Shown piece after piece: positions 13,799-23,200 of a stretch of 64,000 nucleotides of DNA. The stretch covers positions 434,001-498,000 of the forward strand of contig BQMF02000173.1 in the NCBI GenBank assembly GCA_027922465.2. Direction: 5' to 3'. Position 1 is the stretch's first letter, and every line of letters begins with the position of its first letter. The stretch comes from Turritopsis dohrnii (lineage: Eukaryota > Cnidaria > Hydrozoa > Anthoathecata > Oceaniidae). A program made the position numbers and the translations under genes. The notes under the pieces are model-generated. The model did not search any database, was not told the origin of the DNA, and saw nothing but the letters and a program-made list of their open reading frames with translations.

Positions 13799-15409
13799 CT
13801 CCATGTTAGTCATTTAATCACCTTCCATCACAATGGAAGGCTTTTTAGTTTTTTTCAGGAAGGGGGGAAGTAGAGGGGAAGTAGTAGGGGTTATGCTACG
13901 CTATGCTCTATCTTCAATTGATGATACTTATTTTTTCTTATTTATATTTACTGATTTTAGAATTGGTATTTGTTTGTACAGGTGTTTCTGTCTTAATATT
14001 TTTGTGGCTTTCTTTATTCTCAAAACAACTATATGGAGCTTCAATTATGCTGTAGCATAACCCCTAGGCTATCTAACAGATTGGTATCCTTAGTTAATTA
14101 TTGTTACAAGGTCACATCATATCGAAGAAGAGACTTAAGGAATTAAATAGGGATATCAATCTGCTAGATGGACAAAATTTGAATAGAATTGAAATTATGA
14201 ATTATTAAATTTAGTTATTTTAAAATGTTAATAGTAATTTAAGAATTATTTTGTTTTTTTTTTTTTTTTTTTTTTTTGCGTTTTTCGTTATTCTATGCTT
14301 CTCCAGTGTGCGCAAGATGCGTTTTAATCTCCTCACTTGTTAGCCATGATATCATTCATCGCAAAGTTTTCAAATTTGTGTAGCTGTAAAAATTTTTTTT
14401 CATTATTTCATGTTGTACATATGCTCTATTATTTATATTCTGTCACTGTTACTATTTTTTTAATTCCAAAACGTTGTGCAAAATGGTGATAATATTTATA
14501 AACATACGCACAAGAAGAGAATGTAGACCCGGTCACTTGAAGCTGTCACATTACGATTCGAATCAATAAAATATAAATCAAGTCAATAATTAAACATATT
14601 GTTTGTGCTGCATTGTTCAAATTATCATATTGGAAGCAAAAGAACTTGTTGATGCTGTCTTTTATCACCTTACTAAACAGCGAATATATCAGCAATGTAC
14701 AGCATGGTTAGCAATTGATAAAACGCCTCAAAAACGCAATTCTGTAAGTCATTTTTATACAGTTTTTAGTTGAAGTACAAATTTGTCCTTTATACATTAA
14801 ATGTAAGGTTTTGAATATATCCTTTTAGGTTGATCAAATCAGCAGATCAAAATGTACTTCCTGAATGAATACAAAACTTTGTATGCCACTCATGAAACGT
14901 ATTCAACAAAATTAATTAGACTAATGTACGACATGATAACTTCCTGGAAAATTGCGCAGTAGGAGCATAGTTTATTCACTTGCTGCTCATGGCAACTGTG
15001 TGAAAATCGTTCGGGGAAAGCCATAAACCTGAACCCCTGTTTACATTAAATATAAAAAATAAACAGGCAGATAAAGATAAACTGTGGCATCACAAGTATT
15101 GACGTTATGTGATATAAACATTTCATTGCCGCGACCGGTAAACATTCATGAACGAAGAATACTGGACTATACTTACTGAGTGACAAAAAACTGTTTAAAG
15201 GTATTTCAATGTAATTCAATGTGCTCAATAATATATTGTATTTATTTGGAAAAATGCATTTCAAGTTATATTCGTATGTATAAACTTCAAATCAGTGTAA
15301 TTATAATTTAGTAACATAAAAGATTTAAAACCTTGTACAACCAAATGAACTTTCTTCACCTTTGACTTCCATTGTTGATACCTTATTTATTTGTATTGTG
15401 AGTTATTTG
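13799..15409 (+). other. 3' noncoding region of helentron B
   Basis: No coding sequence recognised. A perfect hairpin lies at 13821-13840 (8-bp stem CCTTCCAT, loop CACA) followed by T-rich DNA. A separate 13-bp inverted repeat GGGGTTATGCTAC / GTAGCATAACCCC at 13887-13899 and 14052-14064 may mark a small insertion of about 180 bp. A run of more than 20 T ends near 14277. Confidence 0.5.
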
Positions 15410-15549
15410 TGAACTGCTACAACTGTTTCGCACCATACGGTTCTTATTTTTTTGGTTGAAGGACTTTTTTGGTCGTTTGCTGACTAAACTAAGCTATCAA
15501 ACGCATTTGTGTAGCAGGTGCTGCTACCGTTTTGCGCCATCTGGCTCTT
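15410..15549 (+). repeat. 3' terminus of helentron B with a diverged duplicate of itself
   Basis: The terminal 30 bp (15520-15549) starts with the subterminal repeat GCTGCTACCGT, which is the reverse complement of the 5' one, and follows a stem-loop at 15512-15528. About 100 bp upstream, 15416-15449 looks like a diverged copy of the same end (CTGCTACAACTGTTTCGCAC). The exact end is also found at 28263-28292. Confidence 0.7.
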
Positions 15550-16830
15550 GTTATATAATGGGTTGTGTTCTTTCAAAAAATTTAATGATCTCAGAATTAA
15601 CTCTGGTCGAACAGGTTCAAAGTAGACATGACCACGATACATAAGCTTCCTTTTTAACTTCAACAAAAGTAAACCATTACTATCTGCTGGTCTTGGTAAG
15701 ACATTACAGACATCTTCAACTTCAATTGGTACATTACAAATGGCTCCTTTTACTTTCGGAAAATTGTCTTTGGGTAGAATTACAACTTTCTTGAAAAGTA
15801 TTCGTTTTGCAATCAAAATTTTCTCCAATCGGTTGATGTCAGACAGATCAGATGGCAGATTATCAACTTCAAGATTGTTGCAAACAGCTTGAATTGGAAT
15901 GTTCTTTCCTTTTAGCTTCATATGACATGTTTTACAGATGTATTGGCAACCATCAAAGCTTTCGACAAGTGAAAATTCAAAGCTTTTAGAAGAAATTGCA
16001 TAATTGCATTCATTGAATAATACAATAAATCGTTTATACAAACAACGATTGCAAACAACACATATATAATAAAGTCCTCGATTGATCATGTCATTAAATG
16101 CTTTAACTCGGTTCACAGCTTTCAAGGTAGGATTCATCATTGAATATTTTTCTCTTTTTTGTCTCAACCTTTCCTAATGTGCATGAGTTCCTACGTTGTT
16201 CATATATTTATCATGCATGATTTTTAATTTCTCAGCATGTTCTGCAGTTCCTTTACTATCAATATACTTATGTCGCATGGCTTTTAATTTCTCAACATGT
16301 TCAGTAGTTTCTTTACTTTTGAAATAACTATCTCGCATGGCTTTCAATTTTTCAGCATGCTCAGGAGTCCCTTTACTTTTCATATATTTATCTTGCATAG
16401 ATTTTAATTTTTCAGCATGTTCAGGAGTCCCTTTACGTTCCATATATTTATCTTGCATGGCTTTCAATTTTTCAGCATGTTCAGGAGTCCCTTTACTTTC
16501 CATATATTTATCTTGCATAGATTTTAATTTCTCAGAATACTCAGGAGTTCCTTTACTTTCTATATATTTGTCTCGCATGGCTTTCAATTTTTGAGAATGC
16601 TCAGGAGTTCCTTTACTTTCTGTATATTTGTCTCGTATGGCTTTTAATTTCTCTGTGTGTTTAGATGTTCCTAGATTTTCACTATACTTTTGCTGTAATT
16701 TTTGAAGATGCTTCTTACTTTCTGCTGAACTCTTAATGTTGGCATATTTTTCCTTTAAGTTTTTAATCATGTGAGTATGTCGTTCTGATCCAATCCGACT
16801 TGAGTGCCCATCTCGCCAACGTTTTAACAT
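15550..16830 (-). pseudogene. Helentron AC repeat linker and DUF6570-like zinc domain
   Basis: From 16830 the frame encodes a basic leader (MLKRWRDGHS), then a 20-residue tandem repeat, one in-frame TAG at 16174-16176, then RQKREKYSMM and a Cys-rich domain: YYICVVCNRCLYK, YICKTCHMKL, DRLEKILIAKRILFKKV-like and KGAICNVP. The domain resembles DUF6570, which precedes Rep in many Helitrons; CxxC pairs suggest zinc binding. The authentic AC frame ends at 15550 at the insertion of helentron B; the codons read below that (to 15484) come from B's 3' end. The frame resumes at 6894. Relative to the protease frame (17725-16844), this segment is in another frame. Confidence 0.8.
16180..16690 (-). repeat. 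60-bp coding tandem repeat (20-residue units) in helentron AC
   Basis: About eight full units plus partial ones encode variants of LKAMQDKYMESKGTPEH, rich in Lys and Glu with likely helical coiled-coil character. The central units (16340-16500) are nearly identical. It occupies the same place between protease and zinc domain as the unrelated 39-bp array of helentron B. Confidence 0.9.
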
Positions 16831-16843
16831 CTGTTCATGGTTA

Positions 16844-17725
16844 TCAGGTTTTTGTTACATCACGTTTTCTTTTTTTTGCAGCACTAACTTTAAAAACTGT
16901 AGGAAATGCTTCTTCCATTTCTATCAAAACATACTGCATTTGACAAAACACCTGTCCACGGTCATGTAATTGTACTGCACTGATGTATTTTTGAAGTTGT
17001 GAGAGGCTAGAAAACTTTAACAAAATGCCAGTACCATCTTCAATAGTAATACCCAATTCATTTCGACTGTGTGAATCAAATAAATAAAACGATTTTGTAT
17101 CCCAAGTTATACTGAATGTCATTTGGTTAACGAAAAACAAAATGCCATTGGATTCCGCAGAATAGGCTTTGTGAGATTTCAAAAAGTCATGTCGGCCTTC
17201 AACAATTTCTGCAGTAACATTCTCCCCATATTTCACAGTGTACTTAATGTTTTCAATAGAAACTTGAGCAGGTAAATCATCAACTGACAAGTATCGTGAC
17301 AAGTTCAGAAGTTGATATAATTCATTTCCCTTAATCATTACAAAATCTAGGTCTGTTGTCTTCCAGAAAGACATTCGTTTGAATTGTGACCAACACAAAC
17401 TCAACAATGCATTACATGCACACTGCATACCAGCACTGTCACCAAACATATGATTTCCTTGATGGAAAGATGCCTTGGTCAATTTAATTATGTTATATGT
17501 CGGGCCAGGGTTACTTTCAACATCACCGTCAGCAAGAAGTTGAGTATTTTTCAGGAAAGTTAGATCAATAATAACTCCGATGAAGTAAGTTAATCGCAAT
17601 GTAACAATACAAAAATTGTGCATAAATAACAATAACAGTTTAAAGTGGTTTACATACACAATGTCTGCACGAACTTTACAATAAAAAATGCCACATGCTA
17701 CACGCCATTGCTCAACAGTTATCAT
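16844..17725 (-). CDS. 2A-like motif plus C76-like (herpes tegument-type) cysteine protease, helentron AC
   Basis: 293 codons. Residues 1-60 are mostly hydrophobic (KLLLLFMHNF, LTYFIGVIIDL). Residues 67-75 read GDVESNPGP, an exact match to the 2A consensus D(V/I)ExNPG-P, at which ribosomes skip a peptide bond. The protease follows: SFHQGNHMFG, then AGMQCACNALLSLCWS at about 100-115, where the Cys in QCACN is the likely nucleophile. The second key motif is FYLFDSHSRN at about 215, giving an Asp-x-His pair. A QC..N start and D-x-H end are what is known of herpesvirus tegument ubiquitin-specific proteases (peptidase C76 type); OTU-like alternatives cannot be excluded. The frame ends with a basic tail at 16844, and the repeat linker continues 14 bases on in a different frame. 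The domain is intact in this copy. Confidence 0.7.
   Translation of the reverse strand: MITVEQWRVACGIFYCKVRADIVYVNHFKLLLLFMHNFCIVTLRLTYFIGVIIDLTFLKNTQLLADGDVESNPGPTYNIIKLTKASFHQGNHMFGDSAGMQCACNALLSLCWSQFKRMSFWKTTDLDFVMIKGNELYQLLNLSRYLSVDDLPAQVSIENIKYTVKYGENVTAEIVEGRHDFLKSHKAYSAESNGILFFVNQMTFSITWDTKSFYLFDSHSRNELGITIEDGTGILLKFSSLSQLQKYISAVQLHDRGQVFCQMQYVLIEMEEAFPTVFKVSAAKKRKRDVTKT
17501..17527 (-). other. 2A-like ribosome-skipping motif
   Basis: Encodes GDVESNPGP, preceded by TQLLAD. The core matches the canonical 2A signature at every fixed position. In-frame upstream codons run back to the ATG at 17723-17725, so translation would yield a short hydrophobic peptide and a separate protease-containing product. 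Confidence 0.75.
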
Positions 17726-18773
17726 GATAATATAAGATAGAAATACAAATGAAAATATAGGAATATTAGCTAAGTATTATTTTTGAGTATACAATAATGT
17801 TGCTATATGCAGTGGTCAGTTAAAACTGACAATATAATATGGTATACAATATGGTATATTGCAATATGTTTGGTATTTCAGTAGATAGTTTGGTATTCAA
17901 TTACTAGTTTGGTATTTCTCAAGTTTGCTTCAGTGCTTTTGTTTGCTAGGTCAACTCGGGGCTTGCTGACAAACCTCACAAAGACTTCACTTTTACTTTG
18001 ATACCCCTGGATATAAGCCTCCGAGAAAGCAAATGGAGGATAAACGAGCACTAAGGAAAGCCTACCAAAAGATAGAAGTCTCGAATAGTGGAGTTGATGA
18101 AGAGAGTTTACTCAAATTATCTTTCTTACCGCCTCTTACAAGCGTTCACTAGTAAGTTCTCGTAGAAGAGACCTCGTGGAACGAAAATGTAAGCTCAATA
18201 CGCATGCACGTTTGGTTTTATGTAAACACACGCACGAAATATACAAAAAACCTCTGGGTTTGGACAGTAAGAAAAAGAAGAAAAAGAAGAAAAACAAAGC
18301 CGGTTTTAATGTATTTCTTGCTTTCGCAGAAATCCAATAAGTAAGTTTTAATTCAATAAACCTTTTTTAGACGAAAATGTGTTTCTTGCAAAATGTTTTT
18401 ATTTGGCCAAATCGTAATTTGAAAATCTATCCTAATAATTCGATCTTGTGTAATTCATGGCGTACTGCTTTGTTCATTGTAAAATTAAAAAAAAAAATAA
18501 GCCATAAACATTTTGTAGATGCAATTAAAAGAAAAGTTGTATTGGTAGAATTTACTAACTACAACTGAACGATACCTGAAAAGTTTTATGTCTTTATGAC
18601 ATATTCGAATTCTTATTGTAAGAAAGTAAAATTATCGTAATTGTTTGAAAATACATTGAAGATGATCCCATTGACTTCAAAATTTAATCGAGTCACTTAT
18701 AAATGTCTAAAAAGAAATATCGTGTAATGAACACAAGACTTTTCAGTTGACCTAATAATTTTAACAGTACTTA
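17726..18773. other. Intergenic region between helentron AC and the ADAM gene
   Basis: No coding exon found. It should contain the 5' leader of AC (minus) and the promoter of the ADAM gene (plus). Between 17838 and 17918 there are five short direct repeats of the type TATGGTAT / TTTGGTATT spaced by about 20 bp. A purine-rich AAG stretch lies at 18271-18297. Confidence 0.4.
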
Positions 18774-20275
18774 ATGAGAAAAAATATGCAAATACAATTT
18801 ATATTATTAACGTTTGTATTCGTTTCAATAAGGTATGTGCATTCAGATCATTTGAAGATTACCAACGACGATTCAAATTATCAACTAGTATGTCAATTGA
18901 TTACTGCTAGATTCTCAAAATGCATCTAATAAATACTTGTTCTGTTGCATTGTTTGTATTTTCACCAGTTATTTGAAGGTATTGAATCAATTCGAACTTC
19001 AAATCTACTTCAATACGTTTTTTGGGGTAATTTAGGACTTCCCTAATTGTCATTATCAAGGAAAGTTAACAAATGGAAATGGAGATGCTATAATCAGTAC
19101 TTGTGGTGATGGGCTATCGTAGGTTTATGTTTAACTATTAATCAGTTCATATGAGTTGTCTAATTTTGATGGACTTTGCAAAATGATAGAATACATGGGG
19201 ACATATAATTTCATGTTAGCGGAACAATACATGATCACGATGATGGTATAACTCGTTATATTGACAAATTGGTATGAGTTTCACAATGTGTACTAAATTC
19301 TCCATTTTCATGTAATTTTTTACTTTTTAAAAGAAATCGCTCAACTAATGTTCAAAATTTGATATTATCAATGATTAAAACATATCCTTGCATCGATCAT
19401 ATTACATCGTACCAACGACAGTTTGTCAGTGCTTGTACTAAAATTACAAACTTTACCATGACAATATTTACTAGGATGATGGAACTCATTTTATGTACAA
19501 AGAATCAGATATTATTGAACTTCCGCACAAATCATCAGGTAAGAATCTTCTCATTCCAAATTACTTACTTTGTTCGGATCTGAAAAATGTAACTGGTACA
19601 AGTCTATTTGGAGAAAAACGTTTCATTAAAAGAGCGGCAAATAAAAGGAACCACCCTGTTCCTTGAATTATAACGATCCTGAGGATTTTGATAACCAACT
19701 GTTAAACTTTATGTAGTTACATAACGCTACCCTTTTGTTAATAATGTTACTTTATCAATTTTTTCTGTTACTTCTTTTAATCTTTATAACGTTATGCCTA
19801 ATTGTTGTATGGTATACATACAACAATTAATGGGGTTTTTTTTATCAAAGTCCTCTTTTGTTTAATTTTTTATACAATTATTAAAATCAAAAATAGGACA
19901 CACTGAATTTTTAAAACCTACTTTCTCATTCCACATACAATTACATGCTGAAAAAGGCTTTCTTTTGATCTAAAAGGTGTTTTGAAATTCGATACCTTAG
20001 ATAGGAGTACTTGAAAATACTAATGGAGATAATTATTAATCTAGTCAAAATCCCTTCTGAGTGAAATGGGTTTTTCCGCTACATCACTAAGCAAATTATA
20101 GTGCATGAGTAGCTTCAAAAGCGTTTAGTACTATCATAAACATTTGGAGACAGAAGTTGAACGTCTTGTACGTAACAGGTTTTCTTATATAGTGGAACCA
20201 ATTATACGGAATGCTGACGAAGCTGCTCGAGAAAAATACCATGCCGCTAAGTATATGAACAGTATGGAATCCGAA
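18774..20275 (+). other. ADAM gene: signal-peptide and prodomain exons
   Basis: ATG at 18774 opens a hydrophobic stretch (QIQFILLTFVFVSI) cut by a GTATGT donor at 18833. Exon 19036-19118 encodes NCHYQGKLTNG and AIISTCGDGL, the classic ADAM prodomain block. Exon 19220-19271 joins in phase, then 19475 onward encodes GTHFMYKESD. Beyond a good GTAAGA donor at 19539 the frame stays open to a stop at 19663-19665 and shows a furin-like KRFIKR; a second possible donor lies at about 19590. Exon 20150-20275 encodes ETEVERLVRNRF. How 19475 connects to 20150 is unresolved. The prodomain normally keeps the protease latent during secretion. Confidence 0.6.
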
Positions 20276-23200
20276 GTATTCAAAATATTTGTTTGCTGTT
20301 TTTTCAGTGAATTGCTATTTGCCATTTTGTGGGTTGACGAACAAATTAACCACTAAGTATTGTTTACATACTTATTTAAGTTTGTCTTTTGCTATAGGTG
20401 TTTAAATATGCTCCCAATTTAGGAAGTTTTTAAAGTAGATAGTAAGACTATGTATGTCGAGTTTGGAGTAGTTGCTGATAATACCTTTGTAAGTATGTCT
20501 TTTGTACGTTTTAACAGTTTTAACAACTTTTTCTTAAGCAAAATTCATCCATTGGCATGTTGAGACATTCTCTCATCAAAATGGAAATCAGGGCCTTCAT
20601 TCAATAAACCTTTCCATCCTTTTTCGTAGGTCAAACTATTTAAAAACCCAGCTGAAGTTATCACTAAAGTTGGAGAAATTATAAATTATGCCGACTTTGT
20701 ATGTTTTTGTCATTATAAGTCTGCAGTTCCCGAAAATTTTAACTTATTTTGACATTTTTTATCATTTTCGCAGCTTTGGAAAAAATTAAATGTACGTATA
20801 GTGATGAATCATTTGGAACTATTTGTTGATGGGGATAAGTCTAAAAATTTTAAAGGGATTCCGAGGTGCCAGAACAAGTTTAACTTATATTATAGATAAT
20901 TCAATAAAAGTTAATTTTCCACTACCTTTTTTTATCAAAGATAACTTATTCGTGTATATAAAGCAAAAATTTATTGAAGCGATCACGTTTTGTGTTTACT
21001 ACTTCCATTCAATAAATCAAACACAAAGTTCAGAGTAGATACCAGACTTCTTTTTCATCTTGACGTCACAGTAGGGCTTCATAAAAGAACATCTTCAAAA
21101 CACTAGTTATTCTCAAAAAGAAAATACATTTTTTCATCCTTCGCTTTTTTTGTTTTTTTTTTTTGAAAATGTTTGTTTTGAAACCTATCAATTTGAACGT
21201 TGCTAGAAGAAACAAGAATATTGTGAAAACGTGTAGCAAATATAAAAGTATCAATTTTGAAACTATAACTTTATGTAGGAAACTAACAGGTTAAAACCGT
21301 AGACAAAACTATGACATCTATAGACTATAGATACGGGTTACTTTATCGGGGAAAATTTACGTCGGGAAAAATTTTTCGTCGGGGAAAATTTCGTCATTTT
21401 GCAAAATTTTACTAATACTTTCGTATAAATTTCACTTTTTCAAAATTTTCGTCACAAAGCAAAAATTTCGTCACTTTTCCCCGACGAAATTATCCCCGAT
21501 AAGGTACGTCAATGTCAAAGCAATCTCATATGTATTTACAAAAGTCTTGACATCTCAATGTCTTTATTTCCTGGCAAAACGCGCCAGTTTTTTTGAGCGT
21601 TCTATTATTTCATCACGCGGCTGACGGTCCACCGGTGCCATGAATCTTTTCCTTGATTTACGTCGCTTCGCTTTCAGGGCACAATTGTAAGTGCCTCCCA
21701 TCATAACTTTCAGGTAGTCGTAGCGTTTTTTCTGATAAACTTTCCGGGCAATAAATTTCTTAAATGGCTTTCGCCATGCAATGGTAAATTTGTATTTACC
21801 AATATCCAAGCCACTTTGGATTGTGTCTTGCTCGCGACCAGCATTGAAATTATTATCAAGAGCTGCAAGGTACGCACCCATTATCATATGATCGTGCTGA
21901 AAATGATACTGCTTAGGTATGTACTTCAGTAACAGGTTGTTGAAAACTTCAATGTCAGTTGTGTGAATGGCTTCCGTTAAATACTGCATGTCGTTCTTGA
22001 ATCTTTTATCCTTCACAAGCGACACGAGATACTGATGAGCTTGCGAACCTTCCGTCAACCACAGCTTCTCACGAACTTCCGTTTTTGACAACGGACCGTG
22101 CGCACATTTTTTGAAATATTTGCAGCCAGGCCAATCGTGTCTATTTACAGTATGGTAGATGATTGACGAAAACTTTTCATATAAAATGGTTGGATTTTTT
22201 TCGCACGTCATGACACTCCACCAGAAATGATTCACAATTGCTGGAATCCACTGCAGCAACTGGTCACGGGATTTTATTTTGGAGGCCTTGTTAATTTTTT
22301 TGCAAATATTTTTAGCTACATGCCATGGGTCAAACTGATGTGAGATGCGATTGAAGCGTGGATCCACTCTCATTAACTTCCTAATTTGCACGTGCTTATC
22401 AGTTGAAACAACATCCACGCTAACACCCTCCTTCTGCAGCATAGACAACAAACGAATAAAACCCTCCTTCTCCATAGCGTTCGAATTAGCAACTTCTGTT
22501 ACAGGAACTACTACGGTGTCCACTACCTTCCCAGAATTTGCATCCATGAATGTGTATGTGCAATATTTGGCATTGTGCCCAGGGCTATCACATCTCCCAT
22601 CACCAACAAGAACAATCAAGCTTTGACTTTTCAGCTGTTGTAACATATGCTTTCGTTCCATTCTCCAACGTTTGCGTACTACAGGCATAACGTAATCACG
22701 ACGAAGCGAGTAAAACACACTATCGGATATAAACTTCAGATTGATGAGGTATGCAAATCTTTGGAATTTGGCAAACGGGATTCCGGAGAAAGAAATTCCG
22801 CTGGTCAAGAACAAATTTTCGAGACCATTTAACGAACCAACAACAGGTTGCGATTTCCAATACATAGAACAATTGTTGAAACAATTAATTCGTAAATCAA
22901 GCTGGGATCCTGTTTGTTTTACCTCTTCAATCAATGACTGATCAACAGGGCTTCCACACTGTGGACAATATCGCAACAACTGATACAAATTACTTTCATA
23001 TACCAAAAATGTTCTCTCCGTTCTATATATGACGTCATCACTTAAAGAATGTTCGTCAGATAGCTGACTAGATTCATCTTGAGTTGATGGTTGGTATTCA
23101 CTTCCACTTTCAAACTCCTCACTGGTTTCATCAGAATACTCTATCAATTCGGTATCAGTGTCATCTAATTCCGTATTCACATTTTTTATTATTTCCGTAT

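Larger units (their letters stand above)
6895..15549 (+). mobile_element. Helentron B, complete ends, nested inside helentron AC
   Basis: The element starts with ACGGTAGCAGCG (6895) and ends ...GCCATCTGGCTCTT (15549). Ends were inferred in two independent ways: they are the exact limits of the break in the AC reading frame, and the same two ends bound an 841-bp repeat at 27452-28292. Helentron hallmarks are present: 11-bp subterminal inverted repeats (6895-6905 and 15520-15530), a CTA microsatellite after the 5' repeat, and a short stem-loop (GTAGCAG-GTG-CTGCTAC) at the 3' repeat. Between them lies a decayed protease / DUF6570 / Rep / helicase / endonuclease gene. No target duplication is visible, as expected for rolling-circle elements; the target on the + strand is a T-rich site followed by GTTAT. 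Confidence 0.8.
2342..17725 (-). mobile_element. Helentron AC (rolling-circle transposon), split by nested helentron B
   Basis: Coding order on the minus strand is 2A-like motif, C76-like protease, Lys/Glu tandem repeats, DUF6570-like zinc domain (17725 to 15550), then after an 8.66-kb interruption the Rep, Pif1 helicase and EEP endonuclease (6894 to 2342). The codon ending at 15550 and the codon starting at 6894 are in phase, and the joined region aligns with the uninterrupted equivalent in helentron B, so the two halves belong to one element. Defects seen: a frame change near 16835, an in-frame TAG at 16174-16176, a deletion of about 20 residues before the HUH motif near 6070, and a one-base frameshift near 2448. 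The outer ends of the element were not found. The layout with an endonuclease fused to RepHel is typical of helentrons (Helitron2). Confidence 0.8.

Noticed and set aside
13821..13840. Hairpin plus T run as the helentron B 3' end
   Set aside because: The true end is 1.7 kb further, as shown by the AC reading frame and the matching copy at 28292.
16337..16594. Plus-strand repetitive open frame (FNFSACSGVPLL)
   Set aside because: Antisense reading of the helentron AC 60-bp coding repeat.
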